Below, in pieces: positions 17,180 through 26,744 of a stretch of DNA of 64,000 nt. This DNA comes from Actinomycetota bacterium (GTDB lineage Bacteria; Actinomycetota; Thermoleophilia; Solirubrobacterales; 70-9): contig JAFDWB010000086.1 in assembly GCA_018268675.1 (NCBI GenBank), positions 1 to 64,000 on the forward strand, given 5' to 3'. Position numbers and translations under genes: made by a program. The notes under the pieces were generated by a model. That model did no database searches, had not been told where the DNA came from, and saw only the letters and a program-made list of their open reading frames with translations. Within the stretch, counting starts at the first letter, position 1; every line of letters starts with the position of its first letter.

Positions 17180-17929
17180 CTACCCGGCCGCCTCGACGAT
17201 CGCCGCGAAATCCTCCGCGTCGAGCGAGGCGCCGCCGACCAGCGCCCCGTCCACGTCGGGAAGCGCCAGCAATTCGGCGGCGTTGTCGGGCTTCACCGAG
17301 CCGCCGTAGAGGATCCGCACCTCGTCGGCCGCGGCGCCCCGTCCCCGCAGCACGTCGCGGATGAACGCGCACGCCTCCTGGGCCTGCTCGGGCGTCGCCA
17401 CCTTGCCGGTGCCGATCGCCCAGATCGGCTCGTAGGCGATCACCACGCGCGGCAGGTCGGCGTCGGCGACCTCGGCGAGGTCGGCCTGCAGCTGGCGCTC
17501 CAGCACGGTCTCGGTCTCCCCCGCGTCGCGCCCTTCCTCGGACTCGCCGACGCAGAGGATCGGCTCCAGATCGTGGGCCAGCGCCGCGGGCACCTTCCGC
17601 GCCAGCGCCGCGTCGGTCTCGCCGAAGAACTGGCGGCGCTCGGAGTGGCCGAGGACGACCGCCTCGACGTCGAGCTCGACCAGCATCGGCGCCGACACCT
17701 CGCCGGTGAACGCCCCCGACTCGGCCTCGTGCATGTTCTGGGCGGCGACCCGCACCGCGGTCCCGCGCCGCCGCTCGACCACCTCGTGGAGCGCCGTGAA
17801 CGGCGGGCAGACGACGACGTCGTGCTGGGTCGCGGCGATCCGCGGCAGCAGCGCGTCGACGAACTCGGCCGCCTCGGCGACCGTCTTGTTCATCTTCCAG
17901 TTGGCGGCGATATAGGGCGTGCGGGCCAT
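17180..17929 (-). CDS. tpiA: Triose-phosphate isomerase
   Basis: A 249-aa TIM-barrel enzyme interconverting DHAP and glyceraldehyde-3-phosphate. The ATG at 17929 overlaps the pgk stop by one base (TGATG). NWKMN at the N-terminus supplies the catalytic lysine, LGHSERR the histidine and AYEPIWAIGTG the glutamate base. The phosphate loop motif LYGGSVKPDN is present. The gene is coupled in an operon with pgk and gpmI. Confidence 0.97.
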   Translation of the reverse strand: MARTPYIAANWKMNKTVAEAAEFVDALLPRIAATQHDVVVCPPFTALHEVVERRRGTAVRVAAQNMHEAESGAFTGEVSAPMLVELDVEAVVLGHSERRQFFGETDAALARKVPAALAHDLEPILCVGESEEGRDAGETETVLERQLQADLAEVADADLPRVVIAYEPIWAIGTGKVATPEQAQEACAFIRDVLRGRGAAADEVRILYGGSVKPDNAAELLALPDVDGALVGGASLDAEDFAAIVEAAG

Positions 17930-19128
17930 CAGCTCTCCTCCTTCTTGTCGATCAGGGCTTCGACCCCGGGCAGCGCCTTGCCCTCGAGCAGCTCCAGCGA
18001 GGCGCCGCCGCCGGTCGAGAGCCAGTCGACCTTGTCCTCGAGGCCGAACTGGACCATCGCCGCGACCGAGTCGCCGCCGCCGACCACGGTCTTGCCCGGC
18101 GCCGCGGCGACCGCCTCGGCGACGGCCCGCGTCCCGGCCGCGAACGGCTCCATCTCGAAGGCGCCCATCGGCCCGTTCCAGAGCACCGTCCCCGCCCCGG
18201 CGACCGCCTCGGCGTAGAGCTCCCCGGTTTTCGGGCCGACGTCGAGCCCCATCCACCCGGCCGGGACCTCGACCCCGTCGAGCTCCCGGCGCTCGGTGTC
18301 GGCGCTGAACTCGCGCCCCAGCACCAGGTCCACCGGCAGGGTCAGCTCGCACTCGGACTCCGCCGCCTTGGCCAGCGCCTCGCGCGCCGCCGCGACGCTC
18401 TCCTCGTCGAACAGCGAGTCGCCGATCTCCTTCCCCTGCGCCTTGAAGAAGCTGAAGCACATCGCGCCGCCGATCAGGATCTGGTCGGCGACCTCGAGGA
18501 AGCGGTCGATCACGCCGACCTTGTCGGAGACCTTCGCCCCGCCGAGCACCACCACCAAGGGCCGCGCCGGGTCCTCGACCACCTTGTTCAGTTCGGTCAC
18601 CTCGCGCTCCAGCAGGAGGCCCGCGTACCCGGGCAGGTGGCGCGCCACCCCCTCGGTCGAGGCGTGCGCCCGGTGCGCGGCGCCGAAGGCGTCGTTGACG
18701 TATACCTGCGCCAGCGCCGCCAGCGAGCCCGCCAGCATCGGGTCGTTCTTCGTCTCCCCGGGCTCGAAGCGGGTGTTCTCCAGCAGCAGCACTTCGCCCG
18801 GCCCGAGGCAGCCCGCCGCGAGCTCGACCTCCGCCCCGGTCACGCCGGGCGCCTGCGTCACCGGCACGCCGAGCAGCTCGGACAGCCGCCTGCTCACCGG
18901 CGCCAGTGACAGCTCCGGCGCGACCTTGCCCCCGGGCCGCCCGAGATGTGAGGCCAGCACCAGCGCCGCGCCCCGTTCGCGCAGCAGTTCCAGGGTCGGC
19001 AGCGCCGCCCGGATCCGGGTGTCGTCGGCGACCTCGCCGTCCTTCAGCGGGACGTTGAAGTCGACCCGGACGAGGACCCGGCGCCCCTTGACGGCGGCGT
19101 CGCGGACGCTTGCCTTCGAGAACGCCAC
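17929..19128 (-). CDS. pgk: Phosphoglycerate kinase
   Basis: A 399-aa two-domain kinase that makes ATP from 1,3-bisphosphoglycerate. VRVDFNVPLKDG (substrate strand), LASHLGRPGG, the hinge-side LGGAKVSDKVGVI and the nucleotide-loop GGGDSVAAMVQFG are all intact, and the length is normal. It lies downstream of gap (31-nt gap) and is coupled to tpiA through a TGATG overlap. Confidence 0.97.
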   Translation of the reverse strand: MAFSKASVRDAAVKGRRVLVRVDFNVPLKDGEVADDTRIRAALPTLELLRERGAALVLASHLGRPGGKVAPELSLAPVSRRLSELLGVPVTQAPGVTGAEVELAAGCLGPGEVLLLENTRFEPGETKNDPMLAGSLAALAQVYVNDAFGAAHRAHASTEGVARHLPGYAGLLLEREVTELNKVVEDPARPLVVVLGGAKVSDKVGVIDRFLEVADQILIGGAMCFSFFKAQGKEIGDSLFDEESVAAAREALAKAAESECELTLPVDLVLGREFSADTERRELDGVEVPAGWMGLDVGPKTGELYAEAVAGAGTVLWNGPMGAFEMEPFAAGTRAVAEAVAAAPGKTVVGGGDSVAAMVQFGLEDKVDWLSTGGGASLELLEGKALPGVEALIDKKEES

Positions 19129-19159
19129 GGCGGCCTCCCCCGCTCCCCCGGCGCTCCCG

Positions 19160-20203
<1,044 letters not shown>

Positions 20204-20219
20204 CTAGGGATTCGGCGTG

Positions 20220-20591
20220 CTAATCGGACCCGACGGTGATCTCGATCTCATAACCGTCGGGGTCCTTGAGGAAAGCCGAGTAGGGGCCCGAGCCGTAGGA
20301 GCGGCGTTCGCCGGGCTCCGAGACGCTCGTGCCGCCGGCTTTGATCCCGTTTTCGTAGGCCGCCTTCACCGCGACGATGCCGAGCCCGGAGACGCTGAGC
20401 AGGCCGTAGCCCGGCTGCGCGCCGTGGTGGGCGGAGATGAAGAAGACCGGTTTGGCGATGCCCCAGCCGATGGTTTCGTCTTCCTCGAAGTGTCGCCTCC
20501 AGCCGAGTGGGGCGAGCATCGTGTCGTAGAACGAGGCACTTCGTTCGAGGTCCGAGACCTCAAGGAGGACGTGGTGCAGCATGTCGCGCAC
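20220..20591 (-). CDS. VOC (glyoxalase/bleomycin-resistance fold) family protein
   Basis: A 123-aa protein with two beta-alpha-beta-beta-beta modules. It starts MLHHVLLEVSDLERSASFYD (the first three residues of the frame may not be used) and ends with FLKDPDGYEIEITVG. The candidate metal ligands are the early His and the late Glu. Family members include isomerases, dioxygenases and resistance proteins, and the substrate cannot be assigned. It lies upstream of gap on the same strand with about 55 nt between them. Confidence 0.85.
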   Translation of the reverse strand: MRDMLHHVLLEVSDLERSASFYDTMLAPLGWRRHFEEDETIGWGIAKPVFFISAHHGAQPGYGLLSVSGLGIVAVKAAYENGIKAGGTSVSEPGERRSYGSGPYSAFLKDPDGYEIEITVGSD

Positions 20592-20629
20592 TGGAGGCTA
20601 TATGCGCCGGGCGGCGGCAGGCGTGCCGA

Positions 20630-21403
20630 TCACCCCGAGCGGGGGGTCCAGCGGAAGAAGCGGATCGCCAGCAGGAGCCCTCCGAGACCCCAGATCGCGA
20701 CGATCAGCAGGTGCCCCCAGTCGACCGCCTGGGCGCCGCCGGGCACGTAGGCGTCGAAGAAGGCGAGGAAGAAATGACGGATCGGGAAGACGTCGGCGAA
20801 GTGGATGATCCCGCTCGGCAGCTGGTCTTCAGGAATGAAGACGCCGGAGAGGAAGTAGAGCGGCAGGAGCAGGAAGTTGACGATCGGGGCGGCGGCGTCC
20901 TGGGTCGGGATCGCCGCGGTGAGGGCGATGCCGAGGCAGGAGAAGGAGGCGGCGCCGACGGCGAGGACGAGGAGGATCGCGGGGAGCCGTTCCCAGGCGA
21001 AGCTGACGCCGTAGAAGAGGCCGCCGATCACGGCCAGCAGCGCCAGCATCAGCACCGCGGTGACGATCGAGTTGCCGACCCGGCCGGCGATGAAGACCCA
21101 GGAGGGCATCGGGGTGCCGCGGCCGCGCTTCAGCCGGCCGTCCTCGCGGGCGATCACCAGCGACATCGCCAGCGTCTGCATCGTCGCCGAGATGATCGAC
21201 ATGGTGATGATCGCGGGCACGTAGTAGGTGTCGGTTTCGATGTGGGTGCCACGGACGGCGACGGTCGAGCCGCCGAAGATGGAGCCGAAGATGACCAACA
21301 GCAGCACCGGGAAGAAGACGGTGAAGCCGACCGACGCGGGATTGCGCCAGAACGCCTTCTGGTCGAAGCGGAACTGGTGGCCGACGAGGGCGAGCGCGCT
21401 CAC
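20630..21403 (-). CDS. ABC-2 type transporter permease
   Basis: A 257-aa membrane protein with six hydrophobic segments (about 25-45, 60-80, 105-130, 140-160, 170-190, 230-250). It is typical of single-polypeptide ABC-2 exporters (drug or polysaccharide efflux). A cytoplasmic loop carries REDGRLKRGRGTPMPSWVFI. The GTG start overlaps the ATPase stop (GTGA), so both are made together. The substrate is unknown; the DrrB/NodJ-like layout suggests drug or lipid efflux. Confidence 0.88.
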   Translation of the reverse strand: MSALALVGHQFRFDQKAFWRNPASVGFTVFFPVLLLVIFGSIFGGSTVAVRGTHIETDTYYVPAIITMSIISATMQTLAMSLVIAREDGRLKRGRGTPMPSWVFIAGRVGNSIVTAVLMLALLAVIGGLFYGVSFAWERLPAILLVLAVGAASFSCLGIALTAAIPTQDAAAPIVNFLLLPLYFLSGVFIPEDQLPSGIIHFADVFPIRHFFLAFFDAYVPGGAQAVDWGHLLIVAIWGLGGLLLAIRFFRWTPRSG

Positions 21404-22272
21404 TCGGTGCCCGCCCTCTCGGCGGTCGAGGTGAGGGAGAGGTAGACATCCTCCAGCGAGGGGCGCGTCACTTCGAGGCCCTCGAGGTCTTCGCCGCGCG
21501 CCAGCGCCTCGCCGGTGAGGCGGTTGAGCTCCCGCACCGGGTCGACGGTTTCGATCGAGACCTCGGCGCCCGCCGCGTCGCGGTAGCGGATCGTGGCCGC
21601 CGCGTTCTCGCGGTCGCCGAGATCCTCGGGGGTGCCTTCGGCGACGATCCGGCCGCCCGCGATGATCGTCACCCGGTCGGCGAGCCGCTGCGCCTCGTCC
21701 ATGTAGTGGGTGGTGAGGAAGACCGTCTTGCCGAGGTCGCGGAGGCCGGCGATCACGTCCCAGAACTGGCGCCGGGCGGAGGGATCGAAGCCGGTCGTCG
21801 GCTCGTCGAGGAAGAGCAGCTCGGGGTCGCCGACCAGCGCCATGCCGACGTCGAGCCGCCGCTGTTGGCCGCCGGAGAGCTTGCGGGCGCGGTCGTCGGC
21901 CTTCTCCCCCAGCCCGACCAGCGCGATCGTCTCCTCCACCGAGCGCGGGCGGCTGAAGTACCCGGCGTACAGCTCGATCGACTCGCGCACGGTCAGATAT
22001 GGATCGAGGCTGTTGCTCTGCAGCACAATGCCGATGCGGTCGCGCCAGGCGCGCCCCGCCGTCGCGGGATCCTCGCCCAGCACCGACACCTCGCCCCCGG
22101 TCCGCTTCCGATACCCCTCGAGGATCTCGACCGTGCTCGTCTTCCCCGCCCCGTTGGGACCGAGGAAGGCGAAGATCTCCCCGCTCGCCACCTCGAGGTC
22201 GATGCCGCGCACCGCCTCGGTCTCGCCGTAGCTCATGCGCAGGCCGCAGATGGAGATCGCAGGTTCGGGCAT
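21400..22272 (-). CDS. ABC transporter ATP-binding protein (DrrA-like)
   Basis: A 290-aa ATPase with Walker A GPNGAGKTS at about 38-46, signature LSGGQQRRLDVGMALVG, Walker B LLFLDEPTTGFD, the H-loop TTHYMDEAQ and a C-terminal domain typical of DrrA-type exporters. It powers the coupled permease. It heads the two-gene operon, and the intergenic space upstream holds the composite hairpin element. Confidence 0.93.
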   Translation of the reverse strand: MPEPAISICGLRMSYGETEAVRGIDLEVASGEIFAFLGPNGAGKTSTVEILEGYRKRTGGEVSVLGEDPATAGRAWRDRIGIVLQSNSLDPYLTVRESIELYAGYFSRPRSVEETIALVGLGEKADDRARKLSGGQQRRLDVGMALVGDPELLFLDEPTTGFDPSARRQFWDVIAGLRDLGKTVFLTTHYMDEAQRLADRVTIIAGGRIVAEGTPEDLGDRENAAATIRYRDAAGAEVSIETVDPVRELNRLTGEALARGEDLEGLEVTRPSLEDVYLSLTSTAERAGTE

Positions 22273-22339
22273 TCGCAGCCGATTCTAGGTTTTGGGGGTG
22301 CGCGGGCGCCCCCAGCTGCTCGGGCAAGGGTCGCGGCCT

Positions 22340-22702
22340 CGTCCGTAGGGCGCCCTCCGTCCAGCTGTTCCTTATGCCGGTATATCGGCCATAAGGAACA
22401 GCTGGAGGAGGTCGGCCGGGAAAAGGGGGGTCCGTCACTTTTCCTCCCGTCTTCCTCAGACGCTTGAGGCGCGCTGCAGTGATTGGTGTCGCTATAGCGA
22501 CCTGAATCGTTGCAGCGGTTCCTGGAGCCTCGATCCCGGGCCTTCCCGAGCGCTTCTCTCACAAGGGACGGTCACGGAAGTCCGACTTCGTCACGTCCCT
22601 GTGCCCGCTCCCCCACGAACCCCTCACGTCCTGGGCGTCTCATGGCGGTCACAGCCCGCCAGGACCGCCATGGGACGCCCAGGACGCACCTCGGACGGCC
22701 GC
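22340..22702. repeat. Composite hairpin mosaic, copy 1
   Basis: This is the gene-free space 22273-22755. Four hairpins follow one another. Family A has arms 22361-22376/22390-22405 (CCAGCTGTTCCTTATG). A diverged stem lies at 22473-22516 with centre CGCTATAGCG. A third at about 22563-22600 is built on GAAGTCCGACTTC. Family C has 23-bp arms at 22628-22650/22663-22685 with a single G-T type mismatch. The whole order, including linkers such as CCCGTCTTCCTCAGA and CTCGGACGGCCGC, recurs at 50545-50900. No gene is seen in 22273-22755. Confidence 0.88.
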
Positions 22703-22755
22703 CCACCACAAATCCACCGGCTGAAGCATTTTGGTTGTCATGGCACCACCAGGCT

Positions 22756-23217
22756 TCAGCGGGTGAGCGGGGTGTGGTGGGCAAGGAGGGCGGCGGCGAT
22801 CTCGGCCGGGGTCGGGGGGCAGCCGGGGATGCGGAGGTCGACGGGGAGCAGTTCGTCGAGGGGGAGGGCGAGCTCGTACGGGTCGGCAAGGACGTTGGAG
22901 CCGAGGGCGCAGTCGCCGAGGGCGGCGACGCGGCGGGGGTCGGGCATCGCCTCGTAGGCACGGAGGAGGGCGGCCTCCATGCGCTTGGTGACCGGGCCGG
23001 TGACGAGGAGCACATCGGCGTGACGGGGGGAGGCGACGATGTCGAGGCCGAAGCGCTGGAGGTCGTATTGAGGCGCGGCGGTGGCGGTCAGCTCGTGCTC
23101 GCAGGCGTTGCAGGAGCCGGCGTCGACGTGGCGGAGGGCCAGCGAGCGGGAGCCGCGGCGGGGCGGCAGGGCCGCTTCGCGGCGGACGCGCTGGAGGTGG
23201 CGGAGAAGGACGAACAT
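22756..23217 (-). CDS. hycG: Hydrogenase-4-type small subunit (NuoB/HycG-like)
   Basis: A 153-aa NuoB-family iron-sulphur subunit. GSCNACEHEL, GDCALG and PGCPPTP supply the four cysteines expected to hold the proximal [4Fe-4S] cluster next to the large subunit. It has no transmembrane segment and belongs to the peripheral arm. The start at 23217 overlaps the stop of the large-subunit gene (TGATG). It is the last gene of the six-subunit operon. Compared with E. coli HycG/HyfI it is short, but the motifs are intact. Confidence 0.88.
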   Translation of the reverse strand: MFVLLRHLQRVRREAALPPRRGSRSLALRHVDAGSCNACEHELTATAAPQYDLQRFGLDIVASPRHADVLLVTGPVTKRMEAALLRAYEAMPDPRRVAALGDCALGSNVLADPYELALPLDELLPVDLRIPGCPPTPAEIAAALLAHHTPLTR

Positions 23218-24668
23218 CAGCGGTCGGCGCAGGCGTAGCAGAGCTCGAAGCTCTTGTTGATCAGCGGGAAGTCGGGCAGCAGGTTCCCGGCGGTGGCGTG
23301 GGCGAGCGCCGGCCAGTTGGCGTAGGAGCCGGTCCGCAGGTGGAGGCGGGAGAGGCGGCCGGCGGGGTCGACCTCGACCGCGCAGACGGTCTCCCCGCGC
23401 GGACTCTCCACCCGCGCCACGCCGCGCGGATCCGCCGCGACCGGACGGGAGCGGCCGGGCCCGACCGGCTCGTCGAGCAGCTCCCGCAGCAGCTCGAGCG
23501 TCGCCACCAGCTCCACCCCGCGGACCTCGAGCCGCGCCTCGACGTCGCCGCTCGCCCGGGGCGGCGCGGCGGCGACGAAGCCGGAGCCGTACCAGAGCCC
23601 CGGGCTGGAGCCGCGGCAGTCGACCCCGATCCCGGCCGCCCGCGCCGCGGGCCCGACCGCGCCGAGCGCTGCCGCGTCGGCCGCGGCCAGCGCGCCGACG
23701 CCGTCGACGCGCGCCCGCACCGAGGCGGCGAAGGTGAGCTCGCGCCAGGCGCGGGCGGCGTCCTCGCCGAGCTCGCGCAGCTCGCCGCGCAGCGCCTCGG
23801 CGCGCGCCGCCGACACCTCCGCCCCGCTCCCGCCGAGGGCGACCGAGCCGAAAAGGAACCGGTGGCCGACGAGGCCCGCGTTCAGCCGCAGCGCCCGCTC
23901 CTTCAGCGCCGCGAACGCCATGTTGCCCGGCGCGAACCCGACCCCGGCGCAGATCGCCGCAACGTCGTTCAGGTGGTTGTAGAGCCGCTCCAGCTCCAGC
24001 AGCAGGGTGCGGGCGCGGCGCGTCTCGCGGTCGGGCTCGAGGCCCAGCGCCGCTTCCGCCGCCAGCGCGTAGGCGACCGCGTTGGTGACCGCGCACGCCC
24101 CGCAGGCCCGCTGCGCGTAGGCGAGGCCGGCATCCGGCGCCAGGCCCTCGGCGGCGCGCTCCAGCCCGCGGTGCTTGTAGAAGAGGCGCGAGTCGAGGTG
24201 GAGGATGCGCTCGCCGACGACGTGGAAGCGGAAGTGGCCCGACTCGATCACCCCGGCGTGGATCGGGCCGACCGCCACCTGGTAGGTCCCCTCTCCGCCC
24301 ACGGGCGCGGTCCAGCTCTCGGTCTCCGCGGTGTGGGCGACGAGCGGGCGCAGCGCGGCGCGTCCCTCGAACTCGAGGCCGTAAAGGTCGTGCGCCTCGC
24401 GCTCGTCCCAGTCGGCGGCCGGGAAGAGGTCGACGAGCGTCGGCGCGGGCTGCCCGGCGCCGAGCGCGACGCTCACGGCCCGCGTCACCTCTCCCGCGGC
24501 GAAGAGCGCGGTCCAGCGGCACCCCTCCCCCGCCCGGACCGCGTAGGCGCCGCAGAAGCGCCCGCCGCGGTCGCGCTCCCCGAGGCACGACTCGCGCCAC
24601 TCCCCCACCGCCACCGTCCGCACCTCGGTCGCCTGGCGGGCGGGCCCGACGGCGCCACGCGCGCTCAC
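23217..24668 (-). CDS. hycE: Hydrogenase-4-type large subunit with fused NuoC-like domain (HycE/HyfG-like)
   Basis: A 483-aa protein. Residues 1-115 resemble NuoC (WDEREAHDLYGLEFEG), and the rest resembles NuoD/[NiFe]-hydrogenase catalytic subunits. Both CxxC pairs that bind the NiFe centre are present: RACGAC (Cys189, Cys192) and LCYAC near the C-terminus (Cys477, Cys480). This separates it from complex I NuoD. Deviations are RACGACAVTN, where E. coli HycE has a His at the Asn position, and ELC where DPC is usual. The GTG start overlaps the preceding stop (GTGA). True hydrogen chemistry is plausible but unproven, since no maturation genes are in the window. Confidence 0.88.
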   Translation of the reverse strand: MSARGAVGPARQATEVRTVAVGEWRESCLGERDRGGRFCGAYAVRAGEGCRWTALFAAGEVTRAVSVALGAGQPAPTLVDLFPAADWDEREAHDLYGLEFEGRAALRPLVAHTAETESWTAPVGGEGTYQVAVGPIHAGVIESGHFRFHVVGERILHLDSRLFYKHRGLERAAEGLAPDAGLAYAQRACGACAVTNAVAYALAAEAALGLEPDRETRRARTLLLELERLYNHLNDVAAICAGVGFAPGNMAFAALKERALRLNAGLVGHRFLFGSVALGGSGAEVSAARAEALRGELRELGEDAARAWRELTFAASVRARVDGVGALAAADAAALGAVGPAARAAGIGVDCRGSSPGLWYGSGFVAAAPPRASGDVEARLEVRGVELVATLELLRELLDEPVGPGRSRPVAADPRGVARVESPRGETVCAVEVDPAGRLSRLHLRTGSYANWPALAHATAGNLLPDFPLINKSFELCYACADR

Positions 24669-26137
24669 GCCGCGCCCCCGGTCAGTCCCTGCACCAGCTC
24701 CGACCCGGGCAACACGCAGGCGGCGACGGTCAGCGCCACCAGCGCCGCGGCGGCGACCGCGGAGAGCAGCGCCACCGCCCGGGCCGAGCGCGGGCTCGGG
24801 CCCGTCCCGCGCCTCCCGCGCCCGCCGAGCAGGCCCTCGATCAGCGCGTGCGCGAGCCCGAGGAAGCCGAGCGCCAGCAGCACCGCGGCGGGCGCGACGA
24901 CGGCGAGGAGCCCCGCTTCGATCCCGCCCAGCAGCACCAGCAGCTCGGAGGCGAAGAGCGGCGAAGGCGGCACCGGCGCAAGCGCGACGAGGCTGACCGC
25001 CATCGCCCCGGCGGTCGATGGGCTGAATCGCGCCACCCCGCGCGCCGCCCGCCGCGCCGCCCCCGGGTCCTGGCGCAGCAACGGGATCGCGGTGTAGAAG
25101 CCGAGCGACTTGGCGATCGCGTGGCCGACCAGGTGGACGACGACGCCCGCGATCGCCAGCGGCGTGCCGAAGCCGATCCCGAGCGCGAGGACGCCCATGT
25201 GCTCGAGGCTCGAGTAGGCGAGCAGCCGCTTCCACGGCAGCGGTCGCCAGAGGAACGGCACCGCGACCGCCAGCGAGACGAGGCCGAAGCCGAGGAAGAG
25301 CTCGCGGATCGCGGTCGTGCCGAGAGCCGGCGCCAGCGCCAGCTCGGTCCGCCAGGAGACCAGCAGCACGGTCGGCAGCAGGGCGGCGGAGAGCAGCGCG
25401 CTGATCGGCGGCGGCGCCTCGCTGTGGGCGTCGGGCAGCCAGTTGTGGACCGGCGCCCAGCCGATCTTGGCGGCGAGACCGGTGACGACGAGGACGAAGG
25501 CGAAGAGCGTCGCCTGCCCAGGCATCCCCGCCGCGGACCCGGCCAGCGCCTCCCAGCCGAGGCTCGCCGGCCCGTGCTCGCCGGCCGCGACGTAGAGGAC
25601 GACGATGCCGAGCAGCGCCACCCCGAGCCCGAGCGTGGTCAGCACCAGGTACTTCCAGCCCGCCTCGAGCGCGCTCCGTTTGCCGCTGAAGGTGACGAGC
25701 AGGGCCGAGGCGGCGGTCGTCGCCTCGATCAAGAGCCACGCCAGCGCCAGGTTGGCGGCCAGCGGCAGCGCCAGCAGCGCCGCCCAGAAGAGGTTGAAGG
25801 CGGCGTAGTAGTAGACGTGGGAGCGGCGCTCGCCGAACCAGCTGCGGCCGGCGTGGCGCAGGTAGGCGGGCGAGATGATCGCGCTGGCGAGCCCGACCGC
25901 GGCGGCGAGGGCGAGGAAGACGCCCGCGGCGACGTCGAGCGTGAGCCAGCTCCCCGCCGCCGCGACTCCCGGCGCCGCAGCGAGGGCGATCGCCACGAGC
26001 GCCGTCGCGACCGCCGCGGTGAGGACCGCGCCGAGGAGGTTGATCCGGTCGGCGGCCCGCCCGCTCGGGGCGAGGAGGACGAGCGCCGCCGTCGCCACCG
26101 GCACCGCGGGCTGGGCGATCAGGAGCGCCTCAGTCAC
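24665..26137 (-). CDS. hyfF: Hydrogenase-4 component F-like proton-pumping subunit
   Basis: A 490-aa antiporter-like membrane protein of the NuoM/NuoN/HyfF family with about 14 hydrophobic segments. A conserved glutamate sits in a membrane helix (LAWLLIEATTAASALLV), a lysine in ALEAGWKYLVLTTLGLG, and the broken-helix region LPDAHSEAPPPISALLSA is intact. These residues carry protons in related complexes. It starts with GTG at 26137, overlapping the upstream gene by 8 nt. It corresponds to hycQ of the mycobacterial Rv0081-Rv0087 locus. Confidence 0.88.
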   Translation of the reverse strand: MTEALLIAQPAVPVATAALVLLAPSGRAADRINLLGAVLTAAVATALVAIALAAAPGVAAAGSWLTLDVAAGVFLALAAAVGLASAIISPAYLRHAGRSWFGERRSHVYYYAAFNLFWAALLALPLAANLALAWLLIEATTAASALLVTFSGKRSALEAGWKYLVLTTLGLGVALLGIVVLYVAAGEHGPASLGWEALAGSAAGMPGQATLFAFVLVVTGLAAKIGWAPVHNWLPDAHSEAPPPISALLSAALLPTVLLVSWRTELALAPALGTTAIRELFLGFGLVSLAVAVPFLWRPLPWKRLLAYSSLEHMGVLALGIGFGTPLAIAGVVVHLVGHAIAKSLGFYTAIPLLRQDPGAARRAARGVARFSPSTAGAMAVSLVALAPVPPSPLFASELLVLLGGIEAGLLAVVAPAAVLLALGFLGLAHALIEGLLGGRGRRGTGPSPRSARAVALLSAVAAAALVALTVAACVLPGSELVQGLTGGAA

Positions 26138-26744
26138 GGAGGCCCCGCAGGAGGTCGGTGTCGCCGCTGCCGACGCGCTCGTGGATCTTCCCGGCGAAGG
26201 CGCCGGCGACGGTGACGACCAGCACGAGGTCGAACAGCACCCCGAGCTCGACCACGGCCGGGACGCCGCCCGGCACCGCGATCGCCAGCAGGTAGACGCC
26301 GTTCTCGGCGACCAGGATGCCGAGCACCTGGAGGAGCGCCGGGCGGCGCACGGCGACGGTGGTGATCCCGAGGCAGAGGAGCGCGAGGGCGCCGTGCTCG
26401 GCGACCCGCTCGCCGAGCCCGAGCGGCGGCGTCGCGGCGACCGCGACGAGGACGACGGCGGTGCCGAGGAGGAGCCGCGTCGCCACCGAGGTCGTCGGCG
26501 CCACCAGCGCCCGCTCGGGGGTGCGGCGGCGGGCGATCACGAGAAGCAGCGGGATCGCTGCGGCGCGGACGATCAGGATCGCCCCGGCGAGTGCCAGGGC
26601 TCCACCCTCCCCGCCCGCGAGGGCCAGCGCGGTGACGCCGAGGACGAGGCCCTGCACGGCGACGAGGGCGGTGGCGACGCTCCGCCGCCGCACCACGATC
26701 ACGCCGAACCCGAGCGCCACCATGGCGGCGACCGCGGCGCTCAC
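26130..26744 (-). CDS. hyfE: Hydrogenase-4 component E-like subunit (HyfE/HycP)
   Basis: A 204-aa membrane protein with about six hydrophobic segments, resembling NuoK fused to an extra helical part, as in HyfE. The characteristic NuoK-like stretch is VLGILVAENGVYLLAIAVPGG, with a membrane glutamate. The tail KIHERVGSGDTDLLRGLRD is cytoplasmic. The GTG start at 26744 overlaps the preceding gene's stop (GTGA). It is part of the membrane arm of the complex. Confidence 0.85.
   Translation of the reverse strand: MSAAVAAMVALGFGVIVVRRRSVATALVAVQGLVLGVTALALAGGEGGALALAGAILIVRAAAIPLLLVIARRRTPERALVAPTTSVATRLLLGTAVVLVAVAATPPLGLGERVAEHGALALLCLGITTVAVRRPALLQVLGILVAENGVYLLAIAVPGGVPAVVELGVLFDLVLVVTVAGAFAGKIHERVGSGDTDLLRGLRD

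Noticed and set aside
22361-22685. CRISPR array
   Set aside because: The repeats are hairpins of different sequence with no regular spacer length, and no cas genes are present.
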